Origin: Ramlibacter sp.
Lineage (GTDB): Bacteria; Pseudomonadota; Gammaproteobacteria; Burkholderiales; Burkholderiaceae_C
DNA length: 64,000 bases
Direction of reading: 5' to 3'
Assembly: GCA_030695945.1 (NCBI GenBank)
Contig: JAUYOG010000019.1
Location: 1-64,000 of the forward strand
This document shows, piece by piece, positions 7,938 to 18,476 of the stretch. The translations under genes and the position numbers were made by a program. Each line of letters begins with the position of its first letter. The stretch's first letter is position 1. The notes beneath the pieces are model-generated. The model searched no databases. It was given only the letters and a program-made list of their open reading frames with translations, and was not told the DNA's origin.

Positions 7938-10106
7938 CTACAGCTTGATGTCGAGGCTGTTGCGCAGCGCGGTTTGCGCGACGGCGTCGAGCGCGCCGTC
8001 GACGACGGCCTGGCCGGAGATCATGCGCAGCGTACCTGCCTGCAGCATCTTGTCGAGCAGGCGCCGCGTCATGGAGTGCGTCTTGCCCGCGGCACTGGCG
8101 AACATGAAGAGCGTGCCGTGCGGGCTGGCCCAGGTGACCTGCAAGCGCGCCCAGCCGCCGTCGAGCAGCATCTCCACCCATGCGCCCGGCGGCAGTCCGG
8201 CGTCGGTCACGACATGCGCGAGGCCGCCGGGCCGCGTGTCGCCCGCGCCAGGCTGCGTCTCCTGGAACAACGGCTTGGGCACGATCGACTGGTGCGTCTG
8301 CATGAAACCCGATTCCTGCGCCTCCGTCGGGCCGAGCCAGGGGCCCGGCCCGGTGTCTTCGTCGGGACCGAGCATCGCCTCGAGTTCCTCGCGCGTCATG
8401 CTGGTCGACAGCGGCACCGGCTTGCCGGGCTGCCCGGCGGCCTTCAGCGCCTGCTGGTGTGCCGCGTTCACATGGTCGACGAAGCGCTGCGTGGCGGGCG
8501 CCGGGTAGTCGATCGTGGCGAGGCCGTGGCGCAACGCACCGAGCAATCCGGGGGCGAGCCGGGCGAGCCGCGCCGCGTTGCCCGCAGCCACGCGCGGCTG
8601 CGTGCTCCACACCAGGTCGGCGACCACGGAGGCGTAGCCGCCCGGGTCGGCCGAGCCCAGTGCATCGCCGAGCCGGGCCTGGGCCATCACCTGCGCCCAC
8701 GGCCCGGCGATGAACGAAATGATCTCTCGGGCCGCGCCCGCGACATCCGGACGTGCACGCATTTCCTTGGCGATCTTCTCGGCCAGCAGGTTGCGCTGCT
8801 CGGCCTGCAGCAGCGCGCGAACGGCCTTCTCGCGGTGATGGCGGTCGCGCTGCTGCACCTCGCCCCATGCCTCCTCCAGTGAACCGAGCGCGAAGTCGAA
8901 CGGCTCGGCGCCTTCGATGCGCGTGGACACAAGCACCTCGACGGCCTGGTTGAGGGGTTCGATGAAGGCGGCAAAACCGGGCGCGTCCACGGCCTGCCAG
9001 GCCAGGCTGCGCTGCGTCATCTGCTCCAGCAGGCGCCGCGCGGGGTGCTTGCGGTCGCTGAAGAAACGCGGGTCGCCGAACGCGAGGCGCTCCAGCGCCG
9101 GCAGCAGCTCGCGCACCAGCTGCTGCACCGGCTGCAGCAGGCGCGGGTCGGACGCGATGTTCCCGACCATCAGCGCGACCACTTCCTGGCCCAGTGCCCG
9201 GGCCACGGCGCGCGGACCCTGCTGCGTGGCATCGCTGCCCTGCAGGCGCTGCATCACCTGGTCAACCTGCTTCATCTCGTGCAGGGCTTCGAGGGCCGCG
9301 GGCATCGTCATCGAGAAGTCGGGGTCGGTGGCGTCCTCCTGGGCCTTGGCGGGCTGGCCTTCCAGGGCGCCGGACAACAGGCGGCGCAGCTCCTTCACGT
9401 TCAGCAACGCGCTCGCGCGCGACGCGCCCGTGTCCCGGGACGGGTACTCGCTCTCGGGCGTGGGGATGGCGTTGTAGCCGGCGCCGACGACACCTTGCGA
9501 ACGCAGCACCACGCACAGCTCCTGGTAGACGCGTGCCAGTTCCGGGGCCAGCGCCTCGCCCAGGTGCTGCATCCAGCGGCTGCGCACGGCGGCGGGCACG
9601 GGGCTCTGCAGCGCCACGCTGCGCAGGCTGCGCACGTACACCTCGGGACGCAGCGGGTTGCGTTCGGCCTGCACGCTGCGCAGGCCCTGCACCGCGCACA
9701 CCAGCGCGTTGAGCTCGGTCAGGTCGGCCTCGACCTCGGCGAGCACGACCTGTTGCAGGCGCAGCAAGTCGACGCTCTCCTGCATCTGCTCGTCGCCCAT
9801 GAGTTCCAGCGAATCGAAACTGAGCGCGGCCTTGCGCGTGTCGCCCGAGATCGCCTGGGCGAACTCGCCCAGCAGCGCCTGCGGGTAAGCCTCGCACAGC
9901 GCGCCCTCGTGTTTCATGAGCGTGCGGGCGGCGTCCGACAGCAGCTTTCGCTCGTGCTCGTCGGAGATCCGGGCGCCCCGCTGGGGCATCGACAGGGCCG
10001 CCCTCCGCACCAGCCGCTGCATGAGAGTCCGCCCCTGCGCCGCCGCCTCCTTCATGACGGTACGGTACAGGGCCTGATACGAGGTGTTGTGGGGCGCCGC
10101 GGACAT
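7938..10106 (-). CDS. DUF1631 family protein (first paralogue)
   Basis: 722 residues, cytoplasmic, largely helical. The C-terminal block (WVEM, TWASPHGTLFMF, HSMTRRLLDKM) is shared with the protein encoded at 12640-14850, and the two align in outline along their length. DUF1631 proteins are common in beta- and gammaproteobacteria, and I know of no firm biochemical role. The ATG at 10106 was chosen although its AGGAG lies 14 bases away; the upstream in-frame ATG at 10178 would run into the divergent promoter region. It is divergent to the YidB-like gene, which starts 140 bases away. Confidence 0.8.
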   Translation of the reverse strand: MSAAPHNTSYQALYRTVMKEAAAQGRTLMQRLVRRAALSMPQRGARISDEHERKLLSDAARTLMKHEGALCEAYPQALLGEFAQAISGDTRKAALSFDSLELMGDEQMQESVDLLRLQQVVLAEVEADLTELNALVCAVQGLRSVQAERNPLRPEVYVRSLRSVALQSPVPAAVRSRWMQHLGEALAPELARVYQELCVVLRSQGVVGAGYNAIPTPESEYPSRDTGASRASALLNVKELRRLLSGALEGQPAKAQEDATDPDFSMTMPAALEALHEMKQVDQVMQRLQGSDATQQGPRAVARALGQEVVALMVGNIASDPRLLQPVQQLVRELLPALERLAFGDPRFFSDRKHPARRLLEQMTQRSLAWQAVDAPGFAAFIEPLNQAVEVLVSTRIEGAEPFDFALGSLEEAWGEVQQRDRHHREKAVRALLQAEQRNLLAEKIAKEMRARPDVAGAAREIISFIAGPWAQVMAQARLGDALGSADPGGYASVVADLVWSTQPRVAAGNAARLARLAPGLLGALRHGLATIDYPAPATQRFVDHVNAAHQQALKAAGQPGKPVPLSTSMTREELEAMLGPDEDTGPGPWLGPTEAQESGFMQTHQSIVPKPLFQETQPGAGDTRPGGLAHVVTDAGLPPGAWVEMLLDGGWARLQVTWASPHGTLFMFASAAGKTHSMTRRLLDKMLQAGTLRMISGQAVVDGALDAVAQTALRNSLDIKL

Positions 10107-10246
10107 GGGGTGGTATGGGTCTCCTGCCGCACTGGAGCATAGGCGATGCAGGCCGTCAACCCCGGCAGGCCAAGGCATCGGCCTACAAGGGGCTGCGACA
10201 GGCCCAGTTTAAGCTGGCCCGAACGTCACGAATCAGGAGCATTCCC

Positions 10247-10819
10247 ATGGCAAATCCTCTTCTGGGCCAGGTATTGGGCAGCGTGTTCGCCAACGCCATG
10301 CGCGGGCGGGCTCGTACCGGACCATTCGGCGCCGGCGCTGCCAGTACAGGCGGCGCGGCGCTGGACGGCATGCTGGGCGGCATGCTGGGCCGGGGCGCCG
10401 GGGCCGCGGGCGGCCGCCGCGGCCTGGGCGGCAACCACACCCTCTTGCTGGCGATGCTGCTGCCCTACGCGATGAAATGGGTGCAGCGCAACGGGGGCGT
10501 CGGCGGTGTGCTGGAGCGCTTCCGGCAAAAGGGCCTGGCGCAGCAGGCAGACTCTTGGGTGTCCACTGGCAGCAATCAGGCGCTGCGGGCGGAGGAAGCC
10601 GACGAGGTGGTCGGCGGCGAGGAACTCTCCCGCCTGGCGCAACAGCTGGGCGTGCCCGAACGCGAAGTCGCGCTGGGTTTCGCCGAGATCGTCCCGGAGC
10701 TGGTCGACCAGCTCTCCCCGGCCGGCGAAGTGCCGCCCGAAGCGGACGATGCGTTGGACGCCGGCCGCGCGGAAATAGAAAAAGAGCTGAGCGCCCTCAC
10801 GCAGGGGGCGCCCGTCTAG
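10247..10819 (+). CDS. YidB family (DUF937) protein
   Basis: 190 residues. The N-terminus (MANPLLGQVLGSVF) and a Gly/Ala/Arg-rich low-complexity stretch at about residues 18-65 are typical of YidB-like DUF937 proteins; a helical domain with EELSRLAQQLGV follows. Function is not established. The ATG at 10247 has CAGGAG seven bases upstream; the open frame extends upstream to 10115 but without a comparable ribosome site. It converges on ettA with a 26-base gap. Confidence 0.75.
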   Translation: MANPLLGQVLGSVFANAMRGRARTGPFGAGAASTGGAALDGMLGGMLGRGAGAAGGRRGLGGNHTLLLAMLLPYAMKWVQRNGGVGGVLERFRQKGLAQQADSWVSTGSNQALRAEEADEVVGGEELSRLAQQLGVPEREVALGFAEIVPELVDQLSPAGEVPPEADDALDAGRAEIEKELSALTQGAPV

Positions 10820-10845
10820 GACGCCGCCCGCGCCTGCGGGGTGCG

Positions 10846-12507
10846 TTACTTGAGGTTCTTGAAGCGCATGCGGTGCGGCCGCGCGCCTTCCTCGCCCAGG
10901 CGCCTGACCTTGTCGGCCTCGTATTCCTGGTAGTTGCCGTCGAAGAAGGTCCATTGCGAATCGCCCTCGGCCGCCAGGATGTGGGTGGCGATGCGATCGA
11001 GGAACCAGCGGTCGTGGCTGATCACCATCACGCTGCCCGCGAATTCCAGCAACGCGTCTTCGAGCGCGCGAAGGGTTTCCACGTCGAGGTCGTTGGACGG
11101 CTCGTCCAGCAGCAGCACGTTGCCGCCCGCGATCAGCGTCTTGGCCAGGTGCAGGCGGCCGCGCTCGCCGCCCGACAGCGTGCCCACGCGCTTTTGCTGG
11201 TCGCCGCCGTTGAAGTTGAACCGCCCCGCGTACGCGCGGCTGGCCATCTGGAACTTGCCGACGTTGAGGATGTCGAGGCCGCCGGAGATGTCCTCCCACA
11301 CGGTCTTCTGGTTCTCCAGCTCGTCGCGGTGCTGGTCCACGAAGGCCATCTTCACCGTGGAGCCGATCTTCACCTCGCCGCTGTCCGGCTGCTCCTTGCC
11401 GCCGATCAGCTTGAACAGCGTCGACTTGCCGGCCCCGTTCGGGCCGATGATGCCGACGATGGCGCCGGCCGGCACCTTGAAACTCAGGTTGTCGATCAGA
11501 ACGCGGTCGCCGAACGACTTGGTGACGTTCTTGAATTCGATGACTTCATTGCCCAGGCGGTCCGCGACGGGGATGAAGATTTCCTGCGTCTCGTTGCGCT
11601 TCTGGTACTCGTAGTCCGACAACTCCTCGAAGCGGGCCAGGCGCGACTTGCTCTTGGCCTGGCGGGCCTTGGGGTTCTGGCGCACCCACTCCAGCTCCTT
11701 CTTCATGGCCTTGGTGTGCGCGTCTTCGGACTTCTGCTCGGCTTCCAGGCGCGCTTCCTTGCCTTCCAGCCAGGTGCTGTAGTTGCCCTTCCAGGGAATG
11801 CCGATGCCGCGATCGAGTTCGAGAATCCACTCGGCGGCGTTGTCGAGGAAGTAGCGATCGTGGGTGATGGCGACGACGGTGCCGGGGAAGCGCTTGAGGA
11901 ACACTTCCAGCCATTCGACGGATTCGGCGTCCAGGTGGTTGGTGGGCTCGTCCAGCAGCAGCATGTCGGGCTTGGCCAGCAGCAGGCGGCACAAGGCGAC
12001 GCGGCGCTTCTCGCCGCCGGACAGGACGCCGATCTTCGCGTCCCAGGGCGGCAGACGCAGCGCATCGGCGGCGATCTCGAGCTGGTGCTCCGAGTCGGTG
12101 CCGGCGGTGGCGATGATCGCTTCGAGCCGGGCCTGTTCGGCGGCCAGCGCGTCGAAATCGGCGTCCGGCTCGCCGTACGCGGCGTAGACCTCTTCGAGCT
12201 TGGCCTTGGCGGCGAACACCTCGCCCATCGCCTCTTCCACGCTTTCCCGCACGGTGTGCTCGGGATTGAGCTTGGGCTCCTGCGGCAGGTAGCCGATGTC
12301 CAGGCCCGGCACGGGCGTGGCTTCGCCTTCGTATTCCTTGTCGACGCCGGCCATGATCTTGAGCAGCGTCGACTTGCCCGAGCCGTTCAGGCCGAGCACG
12401 CCGATCTTGGCGCCGGGAAAGAAGGACAGGGAGATGTCCTTGAGGATCTGCCGCTTCGGCGGCACGATCTTGCCGACGCGGTTCATGGTGTAGACGTACT
12501 GGGCCAT
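10846..12507 (-). CDS. ettA: Energy-dependent translational throttle protein EttA (ABC-F ATPase)
   Basis: 553 residues, normal length. Two ABC domains: Walker A GLNGSGKST (about 38) and GPNGAGKST (about 350), signatures LSGGEKRR and LSGGERGR, Walker B LLLDEPTNHLD and LLLDEPSNDLD. It has no membrane domain. The MAQYVYTMNRVGK start and the linker between the domains are characteristic of EttA, which binds the ribosomal E site and gates elongation with the ADP/ATP ratio. The ATG at 12507 gives the conserved N-terminus; the open frame continues to 12633 but that part is not conserved-looking. Confidence 0.95.
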   Translation of the reverse strand: MAQYVYTMNRVGKIVPPKRQILKDISLSFFPGAKIGVLGLNGSGKSTLLKIMAGVDKEYEGEATPVPGLDIGYLPQEPKLNPEHTVRESVEEAMGEVFAAKAKLEEVYAAYGEPDADFDALAAEQARLEAIIATAGTDSEHQLEIAADALRLPPWDAKIGVLSGGEKRRVALCRLLLAKPDMLLLDEPTNHLDAESVEWLEVFLKRFPGTVVAITHDRYFLDNAAEWILELDRGIGIPWKGNYSTWLEGKEARLEAEQKSEDAHTKAMKKELEWVRQNPKARQAKSKSRLARFEELSDYEYQKRNETQEIFIPVADRLGNEVIEFKNVTKSFGDRVLIDNLSFKVPAGAIVGIIGPNGAGKSTLFKLIGGKEQPDSGEVKIGSTVKMAFVDQHRDELENQKTVWEDISGGLDILNVGKFQMASRAYAGRFNFNGGDQQKRVGTLSGGERGRLHLAKTLIAGGNVLLLDEPSNDLDVETLRALEDALLEFAGSVMVISHDRWFLDRIATHILAAEGDSQWTFFDGNYQEYEADKVRRLGEEGARPHRMRFKNLK

Positions 12508-12582
12508 ATGGGTTCTGGGATGCGGGGGAAAACCGACGATTATCGTAGGCCCGGGTAAATGGGGCCGGATGGCCCCCTTTGC

Positions 12583-12605
12583 AACCGCCTGCGAAAGCGG
12601 TTTTT
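12583..12605 (+). terminator. Hairpin with T-run in plus orientation
   Basis: Stem AACCGC (12583-12588) and GCGGTT (12597-12602), with an 8-base loop, runs into five T. It has the form of an intrinsic terminator on the plus strand, although both neighbouring genes are on the minus strand. It may stop antisense transcription, or act only as a hairpin between the second DUF1631 gene and ettA. Confidence 0.3.
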
Positions 12606-12639
12606 GCGCCTCGCCGGCGGGGCCGGCGTTCACCAGCCC

Positions 12640-14850
12640 CTAGGGCTGGCCCTTGCCGTCGACGCTGTTCTTCAGCGCTGCCTTGGCCACCTGGTCCAGC
12701 GCTTCGTCCACCACATGGCGCTCGGCGATGACCTTGATCTGCCCCTGGGCTCGCAGCCGGTCCAGCGTCCGCCGGGACATCGAATGCGCCGTTCCCGCCA
12801 GCGAAGTGAACATGAAAAGCGTCGAGTGCGGGCTCGCCCATGTGAGCTGGGCCCTGATCCACTGGTTGTTGACCATCAGCTCGACCCAGGTGCCGGTCTG
12901 CATATCGCCCGCCCGCACCGGCGCCGGCGCGGGCTGCTCCTCCTGCGCCGCCTCGGGACTGGCGACGCGCTCGGGCTCCAGCGCGTCGTCGGGCAGGTAA
13001 CCGGACTCCAGCGCTTCACGGCTGTCCAGCCAGAGCGCCGCGGCCTCCTGCATGCTGTCGCTGAATTCGGATTCCTGCGCCTCGGCGGCTTCGGCCGCGG
13101 TCTGGCTGACCGCATCGCGCCCCTCGTGCACCGCGGCGCGATGGATGGTGATGAGGTTGTTGAAGAAACGCGCCGTCAGCTCCGGCGGGTAATCGATGCG
13201 GTTCAGGCCTTCGCGCAGCTTGGTCAGCAGCCCTGGGATCATCTGGACCAGCCGCTTGGCGCGGCCGCGGGTCGCCGTGCTCTTCTGCACGCTCCAGATG
13301 AGGTCGTCCACCATCGCGCGGTAACCGTAGGGATCGCTCGAACCGTCCACGCAGCTGAGCTCCGCCTCGGCCACCACCTGGGCCCAGGAATTGCGCAGGA
13401 AGTCGATGACGAAGTCCGCGACCTCGAGGCCATCGGTCGCCCGCATGAACTCGGCAGCCAGCTTCTGCGCGAGCAGGTTGCGCTGCTCGGCATGCAACAG
13501 CACGCGCGCCGCCTCCTCGCGGCGCTGCAGCACCACCTGGTCGTGATCCACCCACTTCTCGTTCAGGTGGTCCATCAGTTCCCCGAACGTGTCGGCATCG
13601 ACGACCTTGCTGCCCAGCCAGCGCACCGAGTCTTCCACTGTCATCAGGAAGCGCCGCCACCCGGGGTCCTTCTCCGCGGAAAAGGCCAGGCTGCGCTGGG
13701 TGATGCGGTCCAGGAACTGGCGGGCCGGGTGGGTGCGATCACTGAAGAAGCGCGAGTCTTCCTGCGTGAGCTTGAGCACGGCGGGCTCGATCGCCTGGAG
13801 CTGGCGCTTGAACTCGGGCAGCAGCCGCGGGTCCTGCGCCAGGTTGTCGAACATCAGGCGGACGACTTCCTCGCCCAGCTGGTGCCCCAGGCGCGGCGTG
13901 GCCGCGTCGGGGGCGGGAGGTTCCGGTTCGGCGAGCATGTCCGCGGGCGCGGCGGGCGGCGGCGGCTTCGGGCGCCTTTCGAGCTTCTCGACCAGCGCAT
14001 CGACCTGCTTCATGTCCTGCAGCATCGCCATCGATGCCGGCACGGTGTAGAGGAAATCGGGGCGCGGCCGGGCGTCGAAATCACCGGCCAGCAGCTTGCG
14101 CAGCCGGTCCAGCGTCAGCAGGGTCTTGGACACCGAGTCGGCCACCGGTGAGCCGCTCGAGCCGCGGCCCTTTTGCACCCGCCCGCCGATGGGCACGGCC
14201 GGTTCCACCCCGCAGGAACGCAGGAAATCGGTCAACTCGCGGTAGAGACGGCGCAGGTTCGTGCCGAGCAGCCCGGCGGAGGGTGCGATCAGGGTCTCGC
14301 GGACCTGCGCGTCGGGCACGTGAAGCTGCAGGCACGACTGGAGGGCGTGAACGAAGGCGTCGGGACGCAGCGGGTTGAGCCCCGGCTGGATGGTGCGCCA
14401 GCCCAGCAGCGTGCTCATGAGCGCATCCAGCGCGGGCAGCACGTCGTCCACGGCCAGGCTCACTTCCTGCTGGGCGCGAGCGACCTCGATGCTCTGGTCG
14501 AGCTCGGCGTCCTCGAACAGGCGCAGGTCCTCGAAGCGCAGCAGTTCGGTGTTGACCTGCTCCTTGCCGCCGCCTTCGTACACGATGCGCGTGAGTTCCG
14601 TGCGGTAAGTCGCGCAGACGGCCTCGGCATTGGCGGACAGGCTCTCGACCGCCGCCTGGATGGCCGGCTGCTGGAAGCCCGGGATGCGGCGCGGGCTGCG
14701 CGGCGAGCACGCGGCCACCAAGCCGCCCAGCATGTCCGTCACCAGCAGGTCTGCCTGCTGCAGCATGGCCTCAAGGCAGTCGTTGAGCGACGGCTGGAAG
14801 GCGGTAGGGTCGTCGGAGACGCCGAGACGAAGCTTCAGCAGGGTGGGCAT
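12640..14850 (-). CDS. DUF1631 family protein (second paralogue)
   Basis: 736 residues. Same family as 7938-10106: shared motifs include NPLRPDAF, FFSDRTHPARQFLDRITQRSLA in the middle, and WVELM, TWASPHSTLFMFTS and HSMSRRTLDRL at the C-terminus. The two copies have diverged strongly, so the duplication is old. A Pro/Ala-rich insertion near residues 310-330 separates two helical halves. ATG at 14850 with weak ribosome site. ettA follows on the same strand 132 bases downstream. Function unknown. Confidence 0.8.
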   Translation of the reverse strand: MPTLLKLRLGVSDDPTAFQPSLNDCLEAMLQQADLLVTDMLGGLVAACSPRSPRRIPGFQQPAIQAAVESLSANAEAVCATYRTELTRIVYEGGGKEQVNTELLRFEDLRLFEDAELDQSIEVARAQQEVSLAVDDVLPALDALMSTLLGWRTIQPGLNPLRPDAFVHALQSCLQLHVPDAQVRETLIAPSAGLLGTNLRRLYRELTDFLRSCGVEPAVPIGGRVQKGRGSSGSPVADSVSKTLLTLDRLRKLLAGDFDARPRPDFLYTVPASMAMLQDMKQVDALVEKLERRPKPPPPAAPADMLAEPEPPAPDAATPRLGHQLGEEVVRLMFDNLAQDPRLLPEFKRQLQAIEPAVLKLTQEDSRFFSDRTHPARQFLDRITQRSLAFSAEKDPGWRRFLMTVEDSVRWLGSKVVDADTFGELMDHLNEKWVDHDQVVLQRREEAARVLLHAEQRNLLAQKLAAEFMRATDGLEVADFVIDFLRNSWAQVVAEAELSCVDGSSDPYGYRAMVDDLIWSVQKSTATRGRAKRLVQMIPGLLTKLREGLNRIDYPPELTARFFNNLITIHRAAVHEGRDAVSQTAAEAAEAQESEFSDSMQEAAALWLDSREALESGYLPDDALEPERVASPEAAQEEQPAPAPVRAGDMQTGTWVELMVNNQWIRAQLTWASPHSTLFMFTSLAGTAHSMSRRTLDRLRAQGQIKVIAERHVVDEALDQVAKAALKNSVDGKGQP

Positions 14851-15219
14851 GGCTGTTCTGTAATGCGAACCAATTATCAGCTCGGCAGGTACGCGCGCGC
14901 CAGTCTTTTCCCCTGCGCCGGGGCGCGGGCGCGGGGCAAATGCGACACGTAGCGGCTTTTGCCCGGCCTCGCCCGCCGGGCGTGTAAACGGCAGTAACGG
15001 CCCCGGCCTGGGCGCCGCGATACGCGGTCAGGCGATCCATGAGACAATGGCCCTGTTGCGGACTCCAGTTGCCCGCAACCTCAGCGTCTCGCTGGGGACG
15101 AAGCAGGCTCATCCGCCCGCGGGCTCCCAACCCGGAAAACCTCATCTGCCTTTGACTGGCTCGGTGCCCTACAGCACCGTACAGGCCGATTCCCAAGCGC
15201 CACGGATGGCGCACCCTAA
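14851..15219 (+). promoter_or_regulatory. 369-base gene-free stretch: divergent promoter region and structured rhlE leader
   Basis: No gene. Toward rhlE there are three hairpins: GTTGCGG/CCGCAAC (15055-15079), CAGCG/CGCTG with a 3-base loop (15082-15094) and CGGTGC/GCACCG (15162-15179). A possible -10 (GACAAT, 15043-15048) would start a transcript near 15055, giving a leader of about 165 bases. Long structured leaders are known for cold-responsive RNA helicase genes in other bacteria; that link is inference here. No Rho-independent terminator is seen. Confidence 0.35.
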
Positions 15220-16980
<1,761 letters not shown>

Positions 16981-17006
16981 AGGTTCGGGGTTAGGATGCG
17001 TCCACC

Positions 17007-17666
17007 ATGGACGCTGCCCTGCCCCGCTCAGTGCTGATCGCCGGGGCTTCCGGCCTCGTCGGCCGGGAAATCCTGCAAGGGCTCCTGGCCGATGACTCGG
17101 TGCCGACGGTCCACTCGCTGGGCCGCCGCGAGCTGCCACTGCAGCATCCCAAGCTGACCCGGCACCGGGTCGATTTTTCCAAGGCCTTGCCCGCGCTGCC
17201 CAGCGTCGGCGAGGCCTTCGTCGCTTTGGGAACGACCATCAAGGTGGCCGGCAGCCAGGAGGCGTTCCGCGCGGTGGACTTCGATGCGGTACTCGCCGTC
17301 GCGAAAGCCGCGAAGGCCGCCGGCGCCACCCGCCTGGGCGTGGTGAGCGCCATGGGCGCCGACCCGCGCTCGAAGATCTTCTACAACCGCGTCAAGGGCG
17401 AAATGGAAGCAGCGCTCTCGGCGCTGGGCTTCGAGGGGCTCGTCATCGCGCGGCCTTCATTCCTCGTCGGCGACCGCGAGTCGCTGGGCCAGCCCGTGCG
17501 CGGCGGCGAGAAGCTGGCGTTGAACGTGTCGAAGTGGCTGGCGCCGCTCATCCCGGACAACCTGAAGGCGATCGAGGCGGCGGCCGTGGCGCGTGCCTTG
17601 CTGAAAGCCGTGCCGGCGGCGAGGGGGCGCCGGATCATGCTGTCGTCCGAACTGCGCCGCGGCTGA
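17007..17666 (+). CDS. NAD(P)-binding Rossmann-fold protein (atypical SDR, HTATIP2-like)
   Basis: 219 residues. N-terminal nucleotide motif IAGASGLVGREIL (about 10-22), then VALGTTIKVAGSQEAFRAVD, a signature of small NAD(P)H-binding oxidoreductases of the HTATIP2/YwnB type, and a YNRVKGEME segment with the Tyr/Lys pair. Substrate unknown. It follows rhlE by 26 bases on the same strand and converges on glpR. Confidence 0.75.
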   Translation: MDAALPRSVLIAGASGLVGREILQGLLADDSVPTVHSLGRRELPLQHPKLTRHRVDFSKALPALPSVGEAFVALGTTIKVAGSQEAFRAVDFDAVLAVAKAAKAAGATRLGVVSAMGADPRSKIFYNRVKGEMEAALSALGFEGLVIARPSFLVGDRESLGQPVRGGEKLALNVSKWLAPLIPDNLKAIEAAAVARALLKAVPAARGRRIMLSSELRRG

Positions 17667-17673
17667 CCCTGCG

Positions 17674-17695
17674 CGCCGGGCTTCAGCGCCCGGCG
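17674..17695. terminator. Bidirectional hairpin at a convergent junction, glpR stop codon in the loop
   Basis: Perfect 8-bp stem CGCCGGGC (17674-17681) and GCCCGGCG (17688-17695) with a 6-base loop that contains the glpR stop codon. There is no T-run on either side. It could limit read-through between converging transcripts. Confidence 0.4.
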
Positions 17696-18441
17696 ATCTC
17701 CACCGTCACGCCGGCCTCGGCCAGCAGCGCCGGGAAATCCCCCGGCGGCGTGGCGTCGGTGAACAGGGTGTCGACCTTCGACACATGGGCCACTTCCACC
17801 ATGGCGCCGCGCTCGAACTTGCTCGCGTCCGCGACGACCCACACCTGCCGCGAGTGCGCAATCGCCGTTTCGGTGACCTTCACCTCACGGTAGTCGAAAT
17901 CCCTCATCGACCCGTCGGGCTCGATGCCGGCGACGCCGATGATCACCGTGTCGAAGCGGAACTGCCTGACGAAGTCCACGGCCGCTTCGCCCACGATGGC
18001 GTGGTCGCGGGCGCGCACGACGCCGCCGCACAGGTGCACCTCCATCTCGCGGTTCGTGCTGAGCAGCTGTGCGATTGCCATGTCGTTCGTGACGATGCGC
18101 AGGCCCCGGTGGTTGCGCAGCTCGCGCGCGACCGCGAAGGTCGTCGTTCCCACCGTGAGCATGAGGGAACAGTCGTCGGGAATGCGCGCCGCCACGGCAC
18201 GGCCGATCCTCGTCTTGGCATCGGCGTTGAGGTTTTCGCGCTGCTGGTAGGTGATGTTCTCGGCGGTGGCGCCGGCGCGCACGCCCCCGTGGAACCGCAC
18301 GAGCTGCCCGATCTGCGCCAGTTGCTGGACATCCCGGCGCACGGTCTGCACGGACACGTTGAGCTTGGTCGCAAGGTCCTCCAGCGACACCGGCCCCTGC
18401 GACCGGGCGATCTGGATCAACTGTTCCTGTCTGGGGTTCAT
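17683..18441 (-). CDS. glpR: DeoR-family repressor of glycerol-3-phosphate genes
   Basis: 252 residues. DeoR-type winged helix at about 5-60 (LEDLATKLNVSVQTVRRDVQQL) and the C-terminal sugar-phosphate sensor domain (VGTTTFAVARELR, VTNDMAIA, CGGVVR, IIGVAGI). Last gene of the ugp-glpD operon, 35 bases after glpD, so it is probably GlpR responding to glycerol-3-phosphate. ATG at 18441 (MNPRQEQL) matches the family start; the upstream extension to 18486 is not conserved-looking. Confidence 0.87.
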   Translation of the reverse strand: MNPRQEQLIQIARSQGPVSLEDLATKLNVSVQTVRRDVQQLAQIGQLVRFHGGVRAGATAENITYQQRENLNADAKTRIGRAVAARIPDDCSLMLTVGTTTFAVARELRNHRGLRIVTNDMAIAQLLSTNREMEVHLCGGVVRARDHAIVGEAAVDFVRQFRFDTVIIGVAGIEPDGSMRDFDYREVKVTETAIAHSRQVWVVADASKFERGAMVEVAHVSKVDTLFTDATPPGDFPALLAEAGVTVEIAGR

Positions 18442-18476
18442 CTGGGCGGGATTGTATGGTGGGGGCTGGCTGCGGC

